64,000 nucleotides of DNA from Acetobacterium bakii (lineage in GTDB: Bacteria; Bacillota; Clostridia; Eubacteriales; Eubacteriaceae). The stretch lies in the NCBI RefSeq assembly GCF_001263355.1, contig NZ_LGYO01000019.1, positions 43,177-107,176 of the forward strand. The letters are read 5' to 3'. A program made the position numbers and the translations under genes. Positions 53,600-61,796 of the stretch are shown here, piece by piece; within the stretch, counting starts at the first letter, position 1, and every line of letters begins with the position of its first letter. The notes below the pieces were generated by a model. It was not told where the DNA came from. It saw only the letters and a program-made list of their open reading frames with translations, and made no database searches.

Positions 53600-54184
53600 A
53601 TGAAAGTAACAAAAGCAGAGATTGTCATCAGTGCTGTGGCAGAGCATCAGTATCCTGTTGATAATCTGCCGGAAATTGTCCTTCTGGGACGATCCAACGT
53701 TGGAAAGTCATCATTTGTAAATACCCTTATTGAACGAAGAGGGTTGGCACGCACCAGTTCCCAGCCCGGAAAAACACAGACCATGAATTTTTATCGAATT
53801 AATGATCTTTTTCATTTTGTAGATATGCCGGGTTATGGTTACGCTAAGGTTTCAAAAACCGAACGTGAAAAATGGGGGAAGATGATTGAAAAATATTTAA
53901 GGCAGCGGGAAAATGTTGCTTTGATTTTTCAACTCATGGACGCTCGCCACGAACCCTCCGAGGATGATCGCCTGATGCATGAATGGTTAAGCTATTATGG
54001 GTTAACCCCGGTGATCATTGGGACCAAAGCAGATAAAATTTCACGAACGAATCAAAAAAAATCAATCAATCAAATGGCCAAAAAACTTGATTTGCGAGAC
54101 ACTCGTGAGATTATCTTTTTTTCCACTGAAACAAAGGCCGGGAAAGAAGAAGCATGGAATCGGATTGAGTCAGTATTGGAATAA
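53600..54184 (+). CDS. engB: Ribosome-biogenesis GTPase EngB (YsxC)
   Basis: This 194-residue GTPase acts in assembly of the large ribosomal subunit. The G1 loop GRSNVGKSS begins at residue 30, G2 includes SQPGKTQ near 59, G3 is DMPGYGYA near 75 and G4 is TKAD near 142. The gene follows lon in the order conserved among Firmicutes. ACGGAG lies upstream of the ATG. Confidence 0.95.
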   Translation: MKVTKAEIVISAVAEHQYPVDNLPEIVLLGRSNVGKSSFVNTLIERRGLARTSSQPGKTQTMNFYRINDLFHFVDMPGYGYAKVSKTEREKWGKMIEKYLRQRENVALIFQLMDARHEPSEDDRLMHEWLSYYGLTPVIIGTKADKISRTNQKKSINQMAKKLDLRDTREIIFFSTETKAGKEEAWNRIESVLE

Positions 54185-54244
54185 AATTTTGAGCTGCCTT
54201 CAGGCAGCTCTTTCTCGTGAAGGATTGAATCCGGAGAGGTAGAC

Positions 54245-55180
54245 ATGAACGAAGAGAAAATTAGAAAAATTGCAGAGAACCAGGGCATTGATCTGATAGG
54301 CTTTTTTTCGGTTGCGCCTTTAAGCGAGTGTCTTTCGCATCTTGAAAAGCGGGTCGAACAGGGATTTTCGACCGGTTTTGAAGGGGGCACACCCCAGGAA
54401 CGCATCGATTATCTGAAGCATTTTTCTAAAGCAAAATCAGGAATCGTCATTGGCGTCAATTATTACCAGTCAATTCACAGACCAGACGATGAGACATCAA
54501 GAGGTGCGGTGGCCGCGGTAGTATGGGGGCGAGATTATCATGAGGTCCTCAGGGAAAAAATGAGAGCTTTAATGGATACCTTGAATCAGGATCAGATCGT
54601 AGCCGGCAAGCCAAAGATTGGGTACGAAGCCTATGTGGACAACAGCCCATTGGTCGACCGTGGTTCGGCCTACCGGGCCGGGCTGGGATTTTTTGGGAAA
54701 AACAATTGTCTGATCAATAAAACTCTTGGCAGCTATTTCTTTATTGGTCAGATTCTGGTTGACACTGACATTGAGTTTAGCTCCACCGCAGCCATTGAAA
54801 ATGGCTGCGGAGATTGTCGTCGCTGCCTTGATGCCTGTCCCCACAACGCCCTGGGTGATGGGTTTAGTCTAGACCCTTCCAAATGTGTGGCCTTTCTTAC
54901 CCAGAAAAAAGAATTGACTCCAGACGAAGAAAAGCGGATAAGCACCTACCTTTACGGATGTGATTTATGCCAGCAGGCCTGTCCCTACAATCAGGAATTG
55001 GAAAAAACTAAAGAAGAGCGCTTTTGGACAGATGATGAAACGGCTTATCCCAAAATCGAGGCGCTTCTCAAGCTGTCGAACAAGGAATTTAAAAATCAGT
55101 TTGGCAAAACCGCCGCAGGATGGCGGGGCAAAAAAATCATGGTCCGGAATGCCAAACTCTTTGAGAAAAATAAAAAATAA
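54245..55180 (+). CDS. queG: Epoxyqueuosine reductase
   Basis: QueG carries out the last step of queuosine synthesis, reducing epoxyqueuosine in the tRNA anticodon wobble position with the help of a cobamide cofactor and two [4Fe-4S] clusters. The cluster cysteines lie in CGDCRRCLDACP near residue 183 and CDLCQQACP near residue 240. The YVDNSPLVDRGSAYRAGLG stretch near residue 128 is also typical. At 311 residues it is the short form without C-terminal HEAT repeats. GAGAGG precedes the ATG. Confidence 0.94.
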   Translation: MNEEKIRKIAENQGIDLIGFFSVAPLSECLSHLEKRVEQGFSTGFEGGTPQERIDYLKHFSKAKSGIVIGVNYYQSIHRPDDETSRGAVAAVVWGRDYHEVLREKMRALMDTLNQDQIVAGKPKIGYEAYVDNSPLVDRGSAYRAGLGFFGKNNCLINKTLGSYFFIGQILVDTDIEFSSTAAIENGCGDCRRCLDACPHNALGDGFSLDPSKCVAFLTQKKELTPDEEKRISTYLYGCDLCQQACPYNQELEKTKEERFWTDDETAYPKIEALLKLSNKEFKNQFGKTAAGWRGKKIMVRNAKLFEKNKK

Positions 55181-55202
55181 GAATGATAAATTGAGAGTTA
55201 AA

Positions 55203-55211
55203 TGCTATAAT
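55203..55211 (+). promoter_or_regulatory. Extended -10 promoter candidate for gltX
   Basis: TGCTATAAT is a consensus extended -10 box, 50 bp before the gltX start and just after queG. No good -35 box is present, which extended -10 promoters can tolerate. Confidence 0.45.
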
Positions 55212-55261
55212 AACAAAGTTAATGAAATTTTTAATATTTTTTATCAAAATTGGAGGTTCAA

Positions 55262-56737
55262 ATGGTACGCAATCGATTTGCGCCGAGCCCAACAGGAAAT
55301 GTTCATGTTGGAAGTCTTCGGACAGCACTATATAATTATTTATTTGCAAAGAAAATGGAAGGCGTTTTTTTACTCCGCCTGGAAGATACAGATCAAACCC
55401 GTTTTGAGGATGGGGCAGTGGAAAATCTCCTGAACGCTTTAAATATTACCGGGGTTATTCCCGATGAAGGTTTGATTAAAACCGGTGATGAGGTGGTCCA
55501 AAAGGGCGATGTTGGACCTTACATTCAGTCACAACGGCTGGATATCTATCAAAAGCACCTAAAGACTTTGTTGGATAATGGTCAGGCCTATTACTGCTTC
55601 TGCACCAAAGAACGCTTGGAAGAAGTCCGGGAAGCACAGAAAGCCGCAGGAGAAACACCAAAATACGATGGCCATTGTCGGGAGCTTAGCCCAGATGAGG
55701 TGCAAACCAAAATTAAGGCTGGCATTCCTTACGTGATCCGTTTAAAATTACCCGAAAATCATGTCATCCGTTTTGAGGATGGGGTCCGCGGCACCATAGA
55801 AATGAATACCAATGACCTGGATGATCAGGTGCTTCTTAAAACCGACGGGTTTCCCACCTATCATTTGGCAGTGGTCATCGATGATCATCTGATGGGAATT
55901 ACTCACGTCATTCGTGGCGAAGAGTGGTTGCCGTCAACCCCAAAGCATGTCTATTTATACCAGTGCTTTGGTTGGGAGGCACCACAGTTTGTTCATCTGT
56001 CAAACATCCTAAACGCCGATCATAAAAAACTCAGCAAGCGCCAGGGAGACGTGTCCGTCGGCGATTTTTTAGCCAAAGGCTATTTGCCCGGAGCTCTGGT
56101 GAATTATCTGGCCCTGCTAGGCTGGAGTCCTGAGGATGAACAGGAAATATTTTCCATGGATGAACTGATCCAGGCCTTTGATCTGTCAAGGGTGAATAAA
56201 TCAGGGGCTGTTTTTGATCGATCCAAACTGAATTGGATGAATGCCCATTACATCAAGGAATTGCCCATTGCGACACTGGTTGAAAAGCTGGTTCCTTTTT
56301 TGATCGAAGCAGGCTATCTCCATTCAGAAGAGATAGAATCACGAAACGACTGGCTTGAAAAAATCGGTGAACTTCTGAGAGATCGGATTGAGTATTTTGC
56401 CCAGGCAAAGGAAGAATTAGCCCTGATTTTTAAAAGCGATTTTGTGGTAAATGATGAGGAAGCCCTGGAGCTGCTTCGGGCAGACTCCACCAAATGTCTT
56501 TACCGTGCGCTGGTTGAAAAAATTACAGCGACTGAGGTTTTGGATGCTGCCCGGGGGAAGGCAATTCTCAAGGAAATTCAAAAGGAAGAAAAAATCAAAG
56601 GCAAGCTGTTGTATATGCCAAGCCGTATTATGATTACCGGGGAGATGCATGGTCCGGATCTTACATTAATTATGGACGTCCTTGGCAAAGATGAAATACT
56701 GACCCGTTTAAATGGGGTAAGGTCGGTTATTGAGTAA
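55262..56737 (+). CDS. gltX: Glutamyl-tRNA synthetase
   Basis: This class I synthetase of 491 residues charges tRNA-Glu, and in bacteria lacking GlnRS also tRNA-Gln. The HIGH-type motif is PSPTGNVHVGSLR near residue 8, and the KMSKS-type loop is KKLSKRQGD near residue 256. The ATG at 55262 follows TTGGAGG at the correct spacing; the frame starts 4 codons earlier. Whether this enzyme is discriminating cannot be read from the motifs alone. Confidence 0.96.
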   Translation: MVRNRFAPSPTGNVHVGSLRTALYNYLFAKKMEGVFLLRLEDTDQTRFEDGAVENLLNALNITGVIPDEGLIKTGDEVVQKGDVGPYIQSQRLDIYQKHLKTLLDNGQAYYCFCTKERLEEVREAQKAAGETPKYDGHCRELSPDEVQTKIKAGIPYVIRLKLPENHVIRFEDGVRGTIEMNTNDLDDQVLLKTDGFPTYHLAVVIDDHLMGITHVIRGEEWLPSTPKHVYLYQCFGWEAPQFVHLSNILNADHKKLSKRQGDVSVGDFLAKGYLPGALVNYLALLGWSPEDEQEIFSMDELIQAFDLSRVNKSGAVFDRSKLNWMNAHYIKELPIATLVEKLVPFLIEAGYLHSEEIESRNDWLEKIGELLRDRIEYFAQAKEELALIFKSDFVVNDEEALELLRADSTKCLYRALVEKITATEVLDAARGKAILKEIQKEEKIKGKLLYMPSRIMITGEMHGPDLTLIMDVLGKDEILTRLNGVRSVIE

Positions 56738-56791
56738 AAATAAGAGTAAATTGCTAAATAGAATTATTTTAAGGACGAAGGAGAAAAACGT

Positions 56792-58054
56792 GTGGATAAA
56801 CAGAAAGTAAATAAAAAAATTCTGGCTCAATTAATCATCATTACACTGCTCATTTTTGGTGTTGGTTATGTGTTGTTTAGCGGGGTCACGGTTGGCGTTT
56901 ATGATATTGGTAAAATTAGCAATAATATGAATTATGGTTTAGATTTAACCGGTGGGGTAAATGTTGTCCTCGAAGCCGAGAATACAGAGTCCGATCCGGT
57001 CACACCGGAAAAAATTGATTCGGCGATTTTGACCATCCGGCAGCGAATCGATTCTATTGGTGTATCCGAACCGACTATCACAAAACAGGGTGATAATCGT
57101 ATTCGTGTTTCTATTCCTTCGGTCAGTGACCAGGAAGAGGCACTTAACCTGATTGGCAAAACGGCCCAGCTGGAATTTTTGGGTCCGGACGATACGGTGA
57201 TTTTAACCGGTAAAGACGTGGTCGATTCCAAAGGCGTTATGCAAACTTCAAGCAGCGGAATCGAACAAGCTGTGGTTACCCTCAAATTCAGCGAAGAAGG
57301 CACCAAACTTTTTGCTGATGCCACTGAAAAATATCAGGGGCAGGTCATAAAAATCAAACTTGATGATGAAATTATTTCAGCTCCAACCGTTAACGTGGTG
57401 ATTACCAATGGCGAAGCGGTTATTGAAGGCATGGGGGATATTGATGAAGCCGGAAATCTGGCCTCTCTGATCCGCGGCGGAGCACTTCCAGTTAAGCTTG
57501 CGCCGGTTGAAATTCGGACCGTTGGTCCGACTTTGGGACAAAACTCCTTAAATGACAGTGTTTTTGCAGGCCTCATCGGGATTAGCCTGGTACTTATTTT
57601 TATGCTGGTTGCGTACAGGGGATTGGGTTTTATAGCCGATCTGGCACTGATTATTTATATTATGATTTTTCTGACGATTATGGCGGCACTCAATGTCACC
57701 TTAACACTGCCAGGGATTGCCGGACTGATTCTTTCGGTGGGGATGGCAGTGGATGCCAATGTTATTATTTTCTCTCGAATTAAAGAGGAAGCCCGTTTGG
57801 GGAAATCCTTATTAACCGCCATTGATACTGGCTTTTCGCGAGCGTTCACGACGATCCTCGATTCAAATGTGACCACCCTCATTGCCGGATTTGTGCTTTT
57901 CTTCCTCGGAAGCGGAAGTGTTCAGGGCTTTGCGGTAACCCTTATTTTAGGGATTCTGGTGAGTATGTTTACAGCGATTGTGATCACCAAGCACCTCGTA
58001 CGATTAATGATTAAAACAGGCTTATTCACCAATAATGCCTTTTACGGATTATAG
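56792..58054 (+). CDS. secD: Protein-export membrane protein SecD
   Basis: SecD with SecF uses the ion gradient to help pull preproteins across the membrane. The 420-residue protein has an N-terminal helix (about 10-30), an extracytoplasmic region (YGLDLTGGVNVVLEAE near 48) and a C-terminal five-helix block with the family motifs RGGALPVKL near 228, GLIGISLVLIFMLVAYRGLG near 260 and DANVIIFSRIKEE near 325. GTG is the start codon, preceded by AAGGAG. SecF follows after 14 bp. Confidence 0.95.
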   Translation: MDKQKVNKKILAQLIIITLLIFGVGYVLFSGVTVGVYDIGKISNNMNYGLDLTGGVNVVLEAENTESDPVTPEKIDSAILTIRQRIDSIGVSEPTITKQGDNRIRVSIPSVSDQEEALNLIGKTAQLEFLGPDDTVILTGKDVVDSKGVMQTSSSGIEQAVVTLKFSEEGTKLFADATEKYQGQVIKIKLDDEIISAPTVNVVITNGEAVIEGMGDIDEAGNLASLIRGGALPVKLAPVEIRTVGPTLGQNSLNDSVFAGLIGISLVLIFMLVAYRGLGFIADLALIIYIMIFLTIMAALNVTLTLPGIAGLILSVGMAVDANVIIFSRIKEEARLGKSLLTAIDTGFSRAFTTILDSNVTTLIAGFVLFFLGSGSVQGFAVTLILGILVSMFTAIVITKHLVRLMIKTGLFTNNAFYGL

Positions 58055-58068
58055 GGAGGAGAACCATA

Positions 58069-58965
58069 ATGAAAAAATATAAAATTGTAGAAAAAAGTAA
58101 AATATGGTTTGCCATCTCCCTGGTATTAATTACCATCAGTCTTGGCTCCCTGTTAATTCAGGGACTGAACTTTGGTATTGATTTTATCGGCGGGACCATT
58201 GTCACCATCGAGCTGAATACGACCTTTGACAGTGCGGATGCCAGAACGATTGTTGATGAATTTGATACCGGTGCGGATTTAACCTATGCCGGTGATGATA
58301 AAACTCAGGTGATCATTACCACCAAAAGAGATTTAAACACCGAAGAGCGACAGGCGTTGTTCTCTTCATTTCAGGAAAAATACAACCTGCAGGATACGGA
58401 TCTTCTCTCCATCGATACGGTGAGCCCTTCCATTGGTGCAGAAATGACACAAAATGCCATTATTGCCATTATTGTGGCAATGGTACTGATGTTGGCATAC
58501 ATTACCTTCCGGTTTGAATTCCTCTTTGGATTAACTGCCATTATGGCTCTATTCCATGACTTGATTGTCGTTTTAGGGGTCTATTCTGTTTTCCAGATTC
58601 AGGTAAACTCTCCATTTATTGCCGCCATGCTGACGGTTCTGGGGTATTCCATCAATGATACCATTGTTGTCTTTGACCGGATCCGGGAAAATCGTCCTAA
58701 ATTCGGGAAGTATGCCTATGCCGATTTAGTGGATACCAGCGTGTCACAAACCCTGGGTCGCAGCATTAATACCTCATTGACAACCTTAATGGCCATTACC
58801 GCGCTGTATATCTTTGGCGCTCCGGCGATCAAAGATTTCGCACTGCCGTTAATGGTAGGTATTGCCATCGGAACCTATTCTTCAATTTTCAATGCCAGCG
58901 CCCTTTGGTATACCATCAAAGAGTATCAGCATAAGAAGAAAGAAAAAGTACTTGCAACAAAGTAG
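58069..58965 (+). CDS. secF: Protein-export membrane protein SecF
   Basis: SecF, 298 residues, has six predicted membrane helices with one large extracytoplasmic loop after the first. The motif GIDFIGGTIVTIEL near residue 36 corresponds to the D1-like motif, and VLGYSINDTIVVFDRIREN near residue 200 is the conserved D4-like segment. AGGGAGGAG precedes the ATG. A strong terminator after it closes the secDF operon. Confidence 0.95.
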   Translation: MKKYKIVEKSKIWFAISLVLITISLGSLLIQGLNFGIDFIGGTIVTIELNTTFDSADARTIVDEFDTGADLTYAGDDKTQVIITTKRDLNTEERQALFSSFQEKYNLQDTDLLSIDTVSPSIGAEMTQNAIIAIIVAMVLMLAYITFRFEFLFGLTAIMALFHDLIVVLGVYSVFQIQVNSPFIAAMLTVLGYSINDTIVVFDRIRENRPKFGKYAYADLVDTSVSQTLGRSINTSLTTLMAITALYIFGAPAIKDFALPLMVGIAIGTYSSIFNASALWYTIKEYQHKKKEKVLATK

Positions 58966-58983
58966 TATCGGATAAAGATATAC

Positions 58984-59026
58984 AAAAGCCTGATGTCAGA
59001 GATTTTCACTCTGGCATCAGGCTTTT
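58984..59026 (+). terminator. Terminator of secDF
   Basis: AAAAGCCTGATGTCAGAG pairs with CTCTGGCATCAGGCTTTT around a 7-nt loop, with one T-G pair. The symmetrical A and T ends make it potentially bidirectional. Confidence 0.88.
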
Positions 59027-59062
59027 GATTTCTTAAAAATAGTTCAATAAAAGACGGTAAAT

Positions 59063-59091
59063 TTGATTTTACACTTGAGCTGTAGGATAAT
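59063..59091 (+). promoter_or_regulatory. Predicted promoter of recJ
   Basis: TTGATT (59063-59068) and GATAAT (59086-59091) are 17 bp apart, 30 bp before the recJ start. Confidence 0.55.
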
Positions 59092-59120
59092 AGAAGGAAA
59101 TAAAAATTGAGGTTAAGCTT

Positions 59121-61223
59121 ATGACAGTAAAAACGAAATGGATGCCGCGTAAAGATAAAAAATATAACATAGATATCGATCAAAGGGAAAATTTAATTGA
59201 AGAGTTAATCAGCAGTCAGGGAGTCAGTGCCGCAACGGCGAAGCTGCTCGTCAATCGGGGCTGCGCCTCGGTGGAAGAGGGACGTCGTTATCTTAAACCA
59301 GCCATGGCGGATCTGCATGATCCTTTTTTATTTGAAGACATGGAAAAGGTAGTGGGACGAATTATTCAGGCCCGAGACCGGGGTGAAAAAATTTACCTCT
59401 ATGGCGATTATGATGCCGATGGCACCATTGGGGTGTCAGTGCTGCTTAAATTTATGAGAAGTCAGGATTTTAAAGTGGATTACTTTATTCCCAATCGCTT
59501 GAAAACTGGATACGGCCTTCATTGCACCCCCCTGGAAACCCTTATTGCGGGCGGAACAAAGCTTATTATTACGATTGATAATGGGATTACCGCCCGTGAG
59601 CAGATTGACTTTTGCAATCAAAGAAATGTGGATGTGATTGTAACGGATCATCACGAATGTCACGGCGTGCTTCCGGAAGCATTTGGGATTATTAATCCCA
59701 AACGGCCAAATTCAACCTACCCCTTTAAAGAGCTTTGCGGCGCCGGTGTGGCATTTAAGCTGGTCCAAGCCCTGGGTTTACGACTTGGGGCGGCTCTGGA
59801 TCTCCAGGAGAGCATCGAATGCGTGGCATTGGCCACGGTGGCGGATTTAGTGCCTCTTGTTGATGAGAATCGGACCCTGGTATTTCTTGGGTTACAATAT
59901 CTCAATACCAAACCATTCAATCCCGGAATTCGGGCGCTGATGGCAGTGAGTGAACTTTTGGTACTAAAAGCCTGGCATTTTGGCTTTGTCCTCGGTCCAA
60001 AAATCAATGCTGCCGGTCGACTGGGAGAAGCCAACCGAATTGTTGAGCTGCTCACGGGCATTGATCAGGACGAGCTTTTGATTCTGGCTGAATTTCTCAG
60101 TGAGGAAAACCGCAAACGGCAGGATTTAGAAAAGAAAATATTGGCAGAAGCCATGGAAGTGGTTGAAAGCGATCATCTTTTTGAAGAAGACGTCCTGGTG
60201 GTAGGCGGGGAAGACTGGCATTCCGGGGTCATTGGGATTGTCGCCAGCCGCCTTCAGGAAAAATATTATGGACCGGTAGTTGTCATCGGCATTGAAAACG
60301 GCATTGGAAAAGGATCCTGTCGCAGCATTGAAGGCTTCAATATTTTCGAAGCCCTGTGTTCATGTCAAGATTTATTTACCAGCTTCGGCGGCCATGCCCT
60401 GGCCGCCGGTTTTTCACTGCCAATGGAGAATATTGCTAAACTCTCCCAAGAACTGAATGAATACGGCAGATCTGTCGGACTCAAAAATCATTTAGTAAAA
60501 CCCCTTTATTACGATGCCGAAATAAAACCGGAAGAGGTTAGTTGGGAACGGCTCAAAGAAATTGATCTTTTTGAACCCTGTGGGATTGGAAACCCGGGAA
60601 TCCAGTTTATGATGAACAATCCGGTGCTGAAATCCGGAGGCACCATGGGGAAGGAAAAGAACCATTTATTTCTGGGCTTTGAAGGCTTTCGCGGCGTTGG
60701 CTTTGGGTTAGGCAGCTTTTTCGACGATCTAGCTTTAATGCCCTTTGGGACCCAATCGGGGATCGAATTATTGTGTCGTTTGGACAGCAATGAATACCAG
60801 GGAAAAAAATCCCTCCAGGTAGTCATCAAGGATCTTAAGAAAAATCCCATCTGGGAATTAGAAACCGCCATGACACTGGTAAAACTAATTGTCAAAGAAA
60901 AAAATCCCAAGCCAAAAATCGAAAGCATTCTTGATGGTATCTTTCCTGGTGAGCTGGCCCTGGACCGTCAGATGATTCTTGGTGTTTATGGGCTCATGAA
61001 AAAATCGAAAAATCGGGAAATATCCATTCAAAAAGTCTGTGATATTTATCGAGAACTGTCACCGCTTCATTTGCTGCTAGCCTGTGAAACCCTGAGGGAA
61101 GCCGGTATCATTGCCTACGCACTTAAAAATGGCACCATTATTTTTAAAATAATTCAAACAGATGAAAAAAAGGATATTCAAAAGACCAAACTAATGCTAA
61201 AATTAAGGGATATATTAAATTAA
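59121..61223 (+). CDS. recJ: Single-stranded-DNA-specific exonuclease RecJ
   Basis: RecJ degrades single-stranded DNA 5' to 3' in recombination and repair. Phosphoesterase motifs are visible: YGDYDADGTIG near residue 95 (motif I), the DHH motif Asp176-His177-His178, and the DHHA1 domain with GGHALAAGFSLP near 422. At 700 residues it is longer than the E. coli protein (577); the extra C-terminal part (about 565-700) has no motif I recognise and is typical of Firmicute RecJ. GAGGTTAAGCTT precedes the ATG. It is followed by apt after 18 bp. Confidence 0.94.
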   Translation: MTVKTKWMPRKDKKYNIDIDQRENLIEELISSQGVSAATAKLLVNRGCASVEEGRRYLKPAMADLHDPFLFEDMEKVVGRIIQARDRGEKIYLYGDYDADGTIGVSVLLKFMRSQDFKVDYFIPNRLKTGYGLHCTPLETLIAGGTKLIITIDNGITAREQIDFCNQRNVDVIVTDHHECHGVLPEAFGIINPKRPNSTYPFKELCGAGVAFKLVQALGLRLGAALDLQESIECVALATVADLVPLVDENRTLVFLGLQYLNTKPFNPGIRALMAVSELLVLKAWHFGFVLGPKINAAGRLGEANRIVELLTGIDQDELLILAEFLSEENRKRQDLEKKILAEAMEVVESDHLFEEDVLVVGGEDWHSGVIGIVASRLQEKYYGPVVVIGIENGIGKGSCRSIEGFNIFEALCSCQDLFTSFGGHALAAGFSLPMENIAKLSQELNEYGRSVGLKNHLVKPLYYDAEIKPEEVSWERLKEIDLFEPCGIGNPGIQFMMNNPVLKSGGTMGKEKNHLFLGFEGFRGVGFGLGSFFDDLALMPFGTQSGIELLCRLDSNEYQGKKSLQVVIKDLKKNPIWELETAMTLVKLIVKEKNPKPKIESILDGIFPGELALDRQMILGVYGLMKKSKNREISIQKVCDIYRELSPLHLLLACETLREAGIIAYALKNGTIIFKIIQTDEKKDIQKTKLMLKLRDILN

Positions 61224-61241
61224 CGGCAAGGGAGAACAATA

Positions 61242-61760
61242 ATGGATCTTAAGGAAAAAATTGGAATTTACGAAGACTTTCCCATCGAGGGAATCAGCTT
61301 TAAAGATATTAACAGTCTTTTATTGGAGCCAAAAGCATTCAAGCATGTTATCGATGAAATGCACTTGGTTGCCAAAGCCCTGGATGCAAACATTGTGGGG
61401 ATTCCGGAAGCAAGAGGTTATATTTTCGGAACGCCGCTGGCCTATTTGCTTGGCATCGGTTTGGTTCCGGTGCGAAAACCCGGCAAACTGCCAGGAGTTG
61501 TCGTTTCTGAGGAATACAAGTTGGAATACGGTTCGAATATTGTAGAAATTCAGAGAGATTCTATTAAACCAGGAGATCGAATTATCCTTGTTGATGACTT
61601 ATTGGCAACCGGAGGAACATTAATGGCAGCAACCAAGCTTGTTGAAAAGCTTGGCGGCGAAGTTTCCGGAATTATAATTCTGATTGAGCTCACCGATCTT
61701 GGCGGTCGGGAATTGCTTAAAGATTATTTCATTCATTCAATGATTACTTACCCCTGTTAA
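61242..61760 (+). CDS. apt: Adenine phosphoribosyltransferase
   Basis: Apt salvages adenine to AMP using PRPP. The 172-residue protein has the PRPP-binding motif ILVDDLLATGGTL near residue 109, the N-terminal IEGISFKDI and GIPEARGYIFGTPLA segments. recJ-apt-rel is a common order in Firmicutes. GGGAG lies upstream of the ATG. Confidence 0.96.
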   Translation: MDLKEKIGIYEDFPIEGISFKDINSLLLEPKAFKHVIDEMHLVAKALDANIVGIPEARGYIFGTPLAYLLGIGLVPVRKPGKLPGVVVSEEYKLEYGSNIVEIQRDSIKPGDRIILVDDLLATGGTLMAATKLVEKLGGEVSGIIILIELTDLGGRELLKDYFIHSMITYPC

Positions 61761-61796
61761 ACGAAGCGTTTAAATTTAAATAAAGGCAGTAACAAT